The position numbers and the translations under genes are program-made. A DNA stretch of 44,825 nucleotides, from positions 1-44,825 of the forward strand of contig CANFKD010000005.1 in the NCBI GenBank assembly GCA_947447115.1. Reading direction: 5' to 3'. This DNA is from Caulobacteraceae bacterium. Its GTDB lineage: Bacteria > Pseudomonadota > Alphaproteobacteria > Caulobacterales > Caulobacteraceae. Each line of letters begins with the position of its first letter. The stretch's first letter is position 1. Below, piece by piece: positions 1 through 7,424 of the stretch. The notes beneath the pieces were generated by a model. The model had not been told where the DNA came from, did no database searches, and saw only the letters and a list, made by a program, of their open reading frames with translations.

Positions 1-6
1 GAGAGC

Positions 7-306
7 ATGGCCATGGCCGAGATCGTCCTGAATGTTGAACTGCGTGAGCGCACTGGTACCGGTGGCGCGCGTGAAACCCGCCGTGCAGGTCATGTACCGG
101 GCGTCGTCTATGGCGGCGGCGCTGAGCCTTTGGCCATTTCGGTCAAGAGCAACGAATTCCGCAAGGCCCTATTGTCCGGCAAGCTGGCTGGCCAACAGGT
201 GACCCTGTCCCACGGCGGCAAGACCCAGAAGGTCGTCGCCAAGGAAATCCAATTCCACCCCGTCAGCGATGAGCCGGTCCATTTCGACCTGCTGCGCGTC
301 AGCTAA
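7..306 (+). CDS. rplY: 50S ribosomal protein L25, short form (start may be ATG at 13)
   Basis: MAEIVLNVELRERTGTGGARETRRAGHVPGVVYGG...FHPVSDEPVHFDLLRVS matches the L25 N-terminal domain; located directly upstream of pth as is common. Confidence 0.9.
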   Translation: MAMAEIVLNVELRERTGTGGARETRRAGHVPGVVYGGGAEPLAISVKSNEFRKALLSGKLAGQQVTLSHGGKTQKVVAKEIQFHPVSDEPVHFDLLRVS

Positions 307-394
307 TCAAAGCGACCTTTGATCTGCGTTTGCTGAACCGCTAAAGTCTGGCGCTCGCGACGGCTAGATCTGAAACGCTAAGACCCTAATACTG

Positions 395-421
395 CAGGGC
401 GTGCCTTAACGGGCGCGCCCT
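395..421 (+). terminator. Candidate hairpin terminator after rplY
   Basis: CAGGGCGTGCC-TTAACG-GGCGCGCCCTG, 11-bp stem with one wobble; no good T-tract. Confidence 0.35.
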
Positions 422-477
422 GTATCTATATTCAGGCCCCTATTGGCCCCTGATGGCCCATTGAGAATGGACGCCCC

Positions 478-1113
478 ATGTTGATCTTGGCTGGTCTGGG
501 CAATCCTGGACCGAAATATGAGCGCAATCGCCACAATATCGGCTTTCTCTGCGTCGATGAGATGGCCAGCCGCTGGCGCTTTGGCCCTTGGCGCACCAAG
601 TTTCAGAGCGAGGTCTGCGAGGGCAATATCCAGACCCCCGCAGGCGAGGTTCGCGCCCTGCTGATGAAACCCCAGACCTATATGAACGAAAGTGGCCGCG
701 CGATCTCGGCTGCTGCCAAGTTCTACAAGACCCCGCTCGATCAGGTGGTGGTGTTCCATGACGAGATGGATCTGGCGCCGGGACGTTTCCGCATGAAAAC
801 CGGCGGCGGGGCGGCGGGTCACAATGGCCTTCGCTCAATCATCGGCCAGATGGGTCCCAACTTTCGCCGAGCCCGCATGGGTGTGGGCCATCCGGGCGAC
901 AAGGATATGGTTCTGGGCTGGGTGCTGTCCGATTTTAACAAGGTCGATGGGCCATGGGTTGAAACCCTATGCCGGGCTTGCGCGGACGCCGCCCCCCTGC
1001 TGGCCGCGACCGAAGACGAGAAATATCAGACCGAAGTCATGCGTCTGGCTCCCTCGCCCAAGGCCGATCCGCGCAAGGCGGGCCTGATTGAAGGGGCCAA
1101 ACCCACCAACTGA
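478..1113 (+). CDS. pth: Peptidyl-tRNA hydrolase
   Basis: MLILAGLGNPGPKYERNRHNIGF...KPQTYMNESGRAI...HDEMDLAPGRFRMKTGGGAAGHNGLRSI: Pth signature motifs. Confidence 0.97.
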   Translation: MLILAGLGNPGPKYERNRHNIGFLCVDEMASRWRFGPWRTKFQSEVCEGNIQTPAGEVRALLMKPQTYMNESGRAISAAAKFYKTPLDQVVVFHDEMDLAPGRFRMKTGGGAAGHNGLRSIIGQMGPNFRRARMGVGHPGDKDMVLGWVLSDFNKVDGPWVETLCRACADAAPLLAATEDEKYQTEVMRLAPSPKADPRKAGLIEGAKPTN

Positions 1114-1228
1114 ATAGCCCTGACCCTAGCGCAACATTTGCGCCTTGGCCTTCGCTCGGCCATAAGGGCCTTCGACGCGTCGTTCATAGCGGCGCACCCC
1201 TGTTTTCACCTTCTGATCCGAGGACTCG

Positions 1229-2326
1229 ATGGCGCTCAAAGTCGCAATCGTCGGCCTGCCCAATGTTGGCAAGTCCACCCTATTCAACGCCCTGACCCAG
1301 ACGGCTCAGGCCCAGGCGGCCAACTATCCGTTCTGCACCATTGAGCCCAATGTCGGCGACGTGGCCGTGCCAGAGCCGCGCTTGGACAAGCTGGTGGCCA
1401 TTGCAGGCTCTAAGGAAATCATTCCTGCCCGGATCAACTTTGTTGACGTGGCGGGCCTCGTGCGCGGCGCCTCCAAGGGTGAGGGGCTAGGCAACCAGTT
1501 CCTCGCCAATATCCGCGACTGTGACGCTGTGGCCTTCGTGTCGCGCTGTTTCATCGATGATGACATCACCCATGTTGAGGGCCGCATCGATCCCCTGTCT
1601 GACCTCGAGATCATCGAAACCGAGCTTATGCTCGCCGACCTCGAGAGCCTTGAAAAGCGCATCGTCAATCTCGAAAAACGCGCCAAGGGCGGCGATAAGG
1701 AAAGCATCAACACCCTGCGTCTGGCCAAGCTGGCCCTCGACCAACTGAACGAGGGGCGCCCCGCCCGCGCCGCCAAGATCGAGGCTGACGACGAGAAGGC
1801 CTGGCACATGCTGCAACTTCTGACCTCCTTGCCCGCCCTCTATGTCTGCAATGTCGAAGAAAATAGCGCCGATCAGGGCAATAGCCTGTCCAATCTGGTC
1901 GGTGAGCGGGCGGCGAAGGACAATGCCAAGTCCGTGGTTATCTCCGCCAAGATCGAGAGCGAAATTGCCCTGCTCGACGCCGATGAGCGCGCAGAGTTCC
2001 TCGAAACGCTCGGCCTTGTTGAGCCTGGCCTCAATCGCCTGATCCGCGAAGCCTACAGCCTCTTGGGCCTTCAGACCTATTTCACGGTTGGCCCCAAGGA
2101 GGCCCGCGCCTGGACCATCCATGTCGGTGATACGGCCCCGCAAGCGGCCGGTGTCATCCATACCGACTTCGAAAAGGGCTTCATCCGCGCTGAAACCATC
2201 GCCTTTGACGACTATGTCCGCCTCAATGGCGAACAGGGTGCCAAGGAAGCCGGCCGGATGCGTCTGGAAGGCAAGGAATACAAGGTTCAGGATGGCGACG
2301 TCCTGCATTTCAGATTTACGAGCTAA
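1229..2326 (+). CDS. ychF: Redox-regulated ATPase / Obg-family YchF
   Basis: MALKVAIVGLPNVGKSTLFNALT...NFVDVAGLVRGASKGEGLGNQFLANIRDCDA...C-terminal TGS domain. Confidence 0.97.
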   Translation: MALKVAIVGLPNVGKSTLFNALTQTAQAQAANYPFCTIEPNVGDVAVPEPRLDKLVAIAGSKEIIPARINFVDVAGLVRGASKGEGLGNQFLANIRDCDAVAFVSRCFIDDDITHVEGRIDPLSDLEIIETELMLADLESLEKRIVNLEKRAKGGDKESINTLRLAKLALDQLNEGRPARAAKIEADDEKAWHMLQLLTSLPALYVCNVEENSADQGNSLSNLVGERAAKDNAKSVVISAKIESEIALLDADERAEFLETLGLVEPGLNRLIREAYSLLGLQTYFTVGPKEARAWTIHVGDTAPQAAGVIHTDFEKGFIRAETIAFDDYVRLNGEQGAKEAGRMRLEGKEYKVQDGDVLHFRFTS

Positions 2327-2358
2327 AACAGATCGGGTCGCGTCATTGCGAGACGCGG

Positions 2359-2432
2359 GTGGGCCACTTTGCGCCTGAGTGCAAGGGTCTGGATCCCCGC
2401 CTGCGCGGGGAATACGGAAAATAAGAAAACAA
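2359..2432. repeat. Dispersed repeat type D (first copy)
   Basis: GTGGGCC...GAGTGCAAGGGTCTGGATCCCCGCCTGCGCGGGGAATACGGAAAATAAGAAAACAAGGCCC; near-identical segment at 43411-43474. Confidence 0.75.
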
Positions 2433-2516
2433 GGCCCTCACCCAACCCTCTCCCACAGGGAGTGCGCTTGTCGGTTCTAGCCCTCGCCCCCTTGGGGGAG
2501 AGGGTTGGGTGAGGGG
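2433..2516. repeat. Dispersed palindromic repeat type A (first copy)
   Basis: GGCCCTCACCCAACCCTCTCCCACAGGGAG...TAGCCCTCGCCCCCTTGGGGGAGAGGGTTGGGTGAGGGG; second copy at 23179-23268. Confidence 0.85.
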
Positions 2517-2542
2517 GTCATCCCCTGCCCTATCCATTGATC

Positions 2543-2653
2543 AAAACAAGGCTCCCTACGGCCCTTCGGGCCACTTCCCCCAGAGGGGGAAGATTTACCG
2601 CTCCAAGATCTTCCCCCTCTGGGGGAAGTACCGGCGCAGCCGGGGTAGGGGGT
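2543..2653 (+). repeat. Structured intergenic repeat type B, copy 1
   Basis: AACAAGG..CCCT-GGCCCttcGGGCC-CTTCCCCCAGAGGGGGAAG-loop-CTTCCCCCTCTGGGGGAAG-TACCGGCgcaGCCGGGGTAGGGGGT. Confidence 0.9.
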
Positions 2654-4389
2654 CAGGCCACCAGCGCCCGCAGCGCCTCATCCGGCTCAGCGCCCTCGAC
2701 GTGGATGGCGTACCAGACCGCATAGAACAGCAAGGGCCAGCGGCTCGAGGCGTGGGCATCGTCGGTGAAGACGGCACGGACGGCGCTCTGATCACAGACC
2801 TGCGCCACACCAGCGCTGGCGGCAATCCGTGGCCCCAGCTCGGCAGCGCGCGGCGCAATCCAAGCAGCGACGGGAACCGTAAAGCCCTTCTTCTTGGCAA
2901 AGGGCTCGGCCGCAGGACAATGACGCGCCAGCCATTGACGCAGGATCCACTTGCCCATACGTCCCCGCACCTTGAGACGGTCTGGCAGATGAAAGGCGAA
3001 GGCCGCCACAGCCGGGTCGAGGAACGGCGTGCGCCCTTCCAAGCCATGGGCCATCAAACAGCGGTCGAGCTTGAGCAGAAGGTCATTGGGCAGCCAAGTG
3101 GCAATATCGCCATATTGCGCCTCTTGCAGAGGGGTCAGCCCTTTGGGGGCCTTTGCCGCTTGCCGCCAGCGGGCGAGAGCCCCCGCCCCGCCGTCCCGCA
3201 GGAAGGGCGCAAGGACCTGTGGCTCTGCGGCACGCCCACCGAGCCATCTTGGCCTCAGAGCGCGGCGGTAGCGGCCATAGCCGCCGAACAGCTCATCTCC
3301 CCCCTCGCCTGTCAGAACCACCGTCAGATCGTCTCTGGCTGCCTCAGCGAGCCTAAAGGTGGGCAAGGTGGCATAGTCGGTGGTCGGATCATCCAGCGCC
3401 CAAGCCACCTTGGGCAGGAGCCGCCAGAAGTCCTCTTCGGCAAAGGCCACCTCGTGCCAATCCAGATTGAGAGCCCGCGCCACGCGTTCGGCTTGCCCGC
3501 GCTCGTCCTTGGCGCTCCAATCTTCGCCCTTGGGCGGGGTGAAGCCGCAGGTGAAGGCGGTGACAGGGCGTTCATTGAGACGGCTCATCAGGGTGGCGAT
3601 GGTCGCAGAATCCACACCGCCCGACAGGAACAGGCCATAGGGCACGTCTGAACGTTGATGGACCCGAACAGAATCCTCAAGCACTTCATCCAACGCCTTA
3701 AGCACACCCGCCTCGTCGGTGGGAGCAGCACGATTGCGCGGCGGGATGGCCGGACGAATGCGCAGCGGCGAGACCTCACCCTCGATGATCTCGGCAACGA
3801 CGCCCGGCGCAAGACGATGAATCTGCTCAAAGACCGACCCCGTGCCGAGGCTGTAGTTCAGGCTTAACAGTTCCTCGATCCGTTCCTGCACGATCTGGCG
3901 CGGCTCGCCAAGGCGCAAGGCGCGCGGCTCAGAGGCAAAGGCGAAGGTACCGTCCTGCTGCGTCCAATAGAGCGGCTTGATGCCAAAGGGATCGCGTACC
4001 AGCCAGCGCCGGTCGGCCCTATCGATCAGACAGAGGGCATACATGCCGCGCAGCCGATCGAAGGCCACCTCCCCTTCGCGGCCATAGAGGCTCAAGAGGG
4101 GTTCGAAATCTGATCCTGTGGTTAGGCTGCCCGATAGGCCATGGTCTGCGGTCAGCTCGATATAGTTATAGATCTCGCCATTGCCGATCACCGTGCAGCC
4201 TTGGCCATGCAAAGGCTGCCAGCCGCCCTCTAGATCGATGATCGATAGGCGCGCATGGGCAAGGTCCCAGCCCTTGCCCTGCTCGATACGAATACCGTCA
4301 GGGCCGCGATGGGCCAGCGTGGCGGCCATGGCCTTGATCACCGAGCCATCGGTAACCGCCGGGCCAAACCATCCGGCTATGGCGCACAT
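2653..4389 (-). CDS. Asparagine synthase (glutamine-hydrolysing)-like amidotransferase; start trimmed to MCAIAGWFG so Cys2 is the nucleophile
   Basis: MCAIAGWFGP...HRGPDG...NGEIYNY...FLSGGVDSATIATLMSRL (PP-loop)...LTGEGGDELFGGYGRY; overlaps upstream GT gene. Confidence 0.92.
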   Translation of the reverse strand: MCAIAGWFGPAVTDGSVIKAMAATLAHRGPDGIRIEQGKGWDLAHARLSIIDLEGGWQPLHGQGCTVIGNGEIYNYIELTADHGLSGSLTTGSDFEPLLSLYGREGEVAFDRLRGMYALCLIDRADRRWLVRDPFGIKPLYWTQQDGTFAFASEPRALRLGEPRQIVQERIEELLSLNYSLGTGSVFEQIHRLAPGVVAEIIEGEVSPLRIRPAIPPRNRAAPTDEAGVLKALDEVLEDSVRVHQRSDVPYGLFLSGGVDSATIATLMSRLNERPVTAFTCGFTPPKGEDWSAKDERGQAERVARALNLDWHEVAFAEEDFWRLLPKVAWALDDPTTDYATLPTFRLAEAARDDLTVVLTGEGGDELFGGYGRYRRALRPRWLGGRAAEPQVLAPFLRDGGAGALARWRQAAKAPKGLTPLQEAQYGDIATWLPNDLLLKLDRCLMAHGLEGRTPFLDPAVAAFAFHLPDRLKVRGRMGKWILRQWLARHCPAAEPFAKKKGFTVPVAAWIAPRAAELGPRIAASAGVAQVCDQSAVRAVFTDDAHASSRWPLLFYAVWYAIHVEGAEPDEALRALVA

Positions 4390-5414
4390 GGCCGGTCTCC
4401 ATAGTGCGCAAACAGGGTCTGCCATTGGGCGACGACCGCGGCTTTGGAAAACTCGCCGTCCATGCGGATCAAACCCTGCTGAACCATCTGATCCCGAAGC
4501 GCAGGCTCAGCCAGTACGCGGCGGGCGGCGGCGGCCAGCGCCGGGGCATCATCGATGGGGACCAGCAATCCATCTTGCCCGGGCCTGATCAATTGTGATG
4601 GGCCTTGGCTGGCCGCCGCGATGACGGGCAAGCTATTGGCCCAGCACTGCATGACCACATTGCCCAAGGGCTCAAACCGGGAGGGGAACAGGCAGGCATC
4701 CGCAGTGCGATAGAGGGCGGCAGCATCATTGCGCCAGCCCAAGAACCGCACCCGCTCTGCGACACCAAGGGACTGCGCCAAGGCCTTAAGCTCGGCCTCT
4801 AGCGGCCCGGTGCCCGCGATCCACAGATAGGCCTCTGGGATCAAGGCCAAGGCCTTTAGGCTAATATCATGGGCCTTTACCGCGTGTAGGCGGCCCATCG
4901 CCAACAGTAAGCGCACATCAGCAGGCGTATCCAGAGCGGCGCGGTCAACCGTTTCAAGCGATCCGGCCTCGGCGAAATTGGGGATATAGTGGACGCGATC
5001 TTGCGGCCAGCCTTGCGCCAAGATCCAATCGGTTATGTCACGCGTATTGCCCACCAAGGCGTCAAAGCCGCGATAATATTTCAAGTCATAATAGCCGCCT
5101 AACCGGCCAATCCGCGCCCATGGGCCCTTTGGCGCGTGGCTGGCGGCACGGTTCATCCAGGCCAGCAGCACCTTGGCCTCAGAGACCCGGGCGACTTGCC
5201 GGATCTTACCCTTGGTGAAGAGGTCCAACTGCCTGCCAAAGCGGGCTATTGTCGTCGGAATTTTTGCGTCCTGAAGCGCGGACTGGCGTACCGCATGGGC
5301 TCGGATCACCGCGACCTGATCGGTTCTCGCGGCGGCCAAGGCCCTCGTCAGGTCCGTGAAATAGGTCTCTGCGCCCCCGTCGATGGCGGAACCCAAAAGT
5401 TGCAGAACGCTCAT
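4377..5414 (-). CDS. Glycosyltransferase family 4
   Basis: MSVLQLLGSAIDGGAETYFTDL...LLAMGRLHAVKAHDISLKAL...LWIAGTGPLEAELKALA...RVRFLGWRNDAAALYRTADACLFPSRFEPLGNVVMQCWA: GT-B fold GT4 motifs. Confidence 0.9.
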   Translation of the reverse strand: MSVLQLLGSAIDGGAETYFTDLTRALAAARTDQVAVIRAHAVRQSALQDAKIPTTIARFGRQLDLFTKGKIRQVARVSEAKVLLAWMNRAASHAPKGPWARIGRLGGYYDLKYYRGFDALVGNTRDITDWILAQGWPQDRVHYIPNFAEAGSLETVDRAALDTPADVRLLLAMGRLHAVKAHDISLKALALIPEAYLWIAGTGPLEAELKALAQSLGVAERVRFLGWRNDAAALYRTADACLFPSRFEPLGNVVMQCWANSLPVIAAASQGPSQLIRPGQDGLLVPIDDAPALAAAARRVLAEPALRDQMVQQGLIRMDGEFSKAAVVAQWQTLFAHYGDRPCAP

Positions 5415-5570
5415 GAGGACGGACCCTAACCCTATCCGCTCCACGACCCAAGCGGCCTGCGCGGTCTGATCGGGAATTTCCCGCAAAAGACTTGATCAGG
5501 AACATGAAACGGGCGCTTGAAGCGGATCGGACTTGCCCCTATAAGCCATCCCTCGCTCGGCAATGCCTTT

Positions 5571-5647
5571 GGCTGGGTAGCTCAGATGGTTAGAGCGGTG
5601 GATTCATAACCCACAGGTCGGCGGTTCGATCCCGCCTCCAGCTACCA
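5571..5647 (+). tRNA. tRNA-Met (anticodon CAT), CCA encoded
   Basis: GGCTGGGTAGCTCAGATGGTTAGAGCGGTGGATTCATAACCCACAGGTCGGCGGTTCGATCCCGCCTCCAGCTACCA; cloverleaf with TTCGATC T-loop and CAT anticodon; looks like elongator type. Confidence 0.96.
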
Positions 5648-5700
5648 AAGGCATGCCGCGGCGATTTCTTAAGGAAATTCAGCTGTTTTGACGGTTGCGA

Positions 5701-7290
5701 CTAGGCAACCGCGCTGGCGTCGGCCTGTGCTACGCCGGTCGTCGAGGCGAGGGCTGCCCGGATCGCATCGCGCAAAATGTCGGATTTGATCGGCTTATCG
5801 ACCACATCGCACATTCCAATGGACAGATATCGCCGAACATCTTCGGGGTCCGCATTGGCAGTCAGGGCAATGATGGGAAGATTTCGCGCAGCAATCGGCA
5901 AGGCGCGGATCGCTAAGGTCGCCTCGACACCATCCATGCGCGGCATCTTTATATCCATCAAGGCCACATCAAAGCGGCCCGTGGCGGCATAGTCTACCGC
6001 CTCAACCCCATCTTCGACGGCCTCAGAGGTGCAACCGAACATCTCGCATAGGGCCTCAGCAACCATGCGGTTGGTGGCATTGTCATCGACCACCAGAACA
6101 TGGGCCCGGATGGCCCCGTCGGAGCCTTCGCCTTTGGGCGCGTTAGACAGGGCAGGATGCGAGGCCAAGGCGGGTGCCAGCACATCAAAGGCGATGTTTG
6201 AGCCAGAACCGACATTGCTCTCGGCCCGGATATTGCCATGCATGACGCCAATGATGCGGTTGCAAAGCGCAAGTCCGACACTTTCCAAGAAGGAGCCGCC
6301 CGCGCGGTCGGGCATAGGCTCAAAGATGCGAGCCAAGCGATTTGCCGCAAGGCTGACGCCGCCATCCCGAATTCGGCCTTCGAGATAGACACCCGCCGCC
6401 TCGACCTTGGCCTTGAGGCTGGCCTCGACAATGCCGCGCGGCGTGACAGACAAGGCCCGCTCGACAAGGGTGTTGAGAAGGCGGCGCATCATTTCAGGGT
6501 CAAGACTGACCGTAAGGTCCTGCGGCCCTTCATAGGACACCATCAGGGTTAGACCGGCCGCTTCCGCCCGAATGCGCCAAGCCTCTTCGAGGTCTGCCAT
6601 GAGGTTGCCGAGGATCACCGGCTCGGGCGCCAAGACAATATCCCCCGCATCAATTCGGCTCAGCGCGGCGGCGTGGCGAACGAGCTGAAGGACCCCTCGG
6701 CCCGTTTCAAGGATGGTGTGAACCTGGGTTCGACCGTCACTGTTCATCGGATGACGCGAGAGCCGCTCAGACAGGCTGATAATGCCCTCTAAGGGGCCAT
6801 CGATCTGATGGGCAACCGCAGAGATGAACAGTTCACGATCTCGGGCTGAACTGCTGGGGATCGTCGAGGATTGGGCGGTTTTGGTTGCCTGAACGCCCCG
6901 CTCAAGCCGAAGGCTCTGTTGCAAGGCGAGCAGGAGCGCCGTGGCGGAAATCACGCCAATATAGGCCCCCTCAGTATCGACCATGATGACACCGGGTGCG
7001 GCATCGCTTGAGCTGCGCATCCGGTCACAAATATCGTCGAGGCCCAGAGCGGCATTGATGATCACCGGATCAGCAAGCGTCATCGCCTGAATAGAACCAC
7101 TCAGAGCGCCATCTTGAAGCAGGCCAAGGGCGAACCGGCCTCTGGTAATCAGGCCAACAGGACGATTGTTCTCGACGACCGGCAATAGCTCTAGCCCCGG
7201 CTCGGTCAGGAACCGGTCAAGCACCTGCGCCCGCCCGGAATCAGGCCCGACCGGCAAGATAGGTTCGCAGAGGGGCAAGGTAACGGACAT
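5701..7290 (-). CDS. CBS-domain hybrid histidine kinase/response regulator with degenerate kinase core
   Basis: Tandem CBS-like N-terminus; DHp-like FISAVAHQIDGPLEGIISLSERL; HATPase-like region; receiver with HVLVVDDNATNRMVAEAL...VALMDIKMPRMDG...DVVDKPI. Confidence 0.85.
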   Translation of the reverse strand: MSVTLPLCEPILPVGPDSGRAQVLDRFLTEPGLELLPVVENNRPVGLITRGRFALGLLQDGALSGSIQAMTLADPVIINAALGLDDICDRMRSSSDAAPGVIMVDTEGAYIGVISATALLLALQQSLRLERGVQATKTAQSSTIPSSSARDRELFISAVAHQIDGPLEGIISLSERLSRHPMNSDGRTQVHTILETGRGVLQLVRHAAALSRIDAGDIVLAPEPVILGNLMADLEEAWRIRAEAAGLTLMVSYEGPQDLTVSLDPEMMRRLLNTLVERALSVTPRGIVEASLKAKVEAAGVYLEGRIRDGGVSLAANRLARIFEPMPDRAGGSFLESVGLALCNRIIGVMHGNIRAESNVGSGSNIAFDVLAPALASHPALSNAPKGEGSDGAIRAHVLVVDDNATNRMVAEALCEMFGCTSEAVEDGVEAVDYAATGRFDVALMDIKMPRMDGVEATLAIRALPIAARNLPIIALTANADPEDVRRYLSIGMCDVVDKPIKSDILRDAIRAALASTTGVAQADASAVA

Positions 7291-7364
7291 GGGGAACGCA
7301 ACGCTTTTGGATACTGTTACGTCACCTTACCCAGGTGGTGTTGCAAAGCCGTTAAGGCACAGTG

Positions 7365-7401
7365 CACGAAAAAGGGGCCGGTGGAGTATTCCACCGGCCC
7401 C
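7365..7401 (-). terminator. Rho-independent terminator of TonB receptor 1
   Basis: Minus strand GGGGCCGGTGGA-ATAC-TCCACCGGCCCC followed by TTTTTCGTG; 12-bp perfect stem. Confidence 0.88.
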
Positions 7402-7424
7402 GATCCTAGATCATCTATTCAGTC

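Noticed and set aside
2509-3651. 380-aa plus-strand ORF
   Set aside because: Antisense to the asparagine-synthase-like gene, and its N-terminus is translated repeat B.
5571-5647. tRNA-Met pseudogene because of A31-C39 mismatch and G1-U72
   Set aside because: From memory, alphaproteobacterial elongator tRNA-Met genes often end CGCTACCA and have GGATTCATAACCC-type loops; the other arms are intact.
2653-5647. Integrated mobile element at tRNA-Met
   Set aside because: No integrase and no direct repeat of the tRNA 3' end were found; only a weak accessory-cassette inference is kept.
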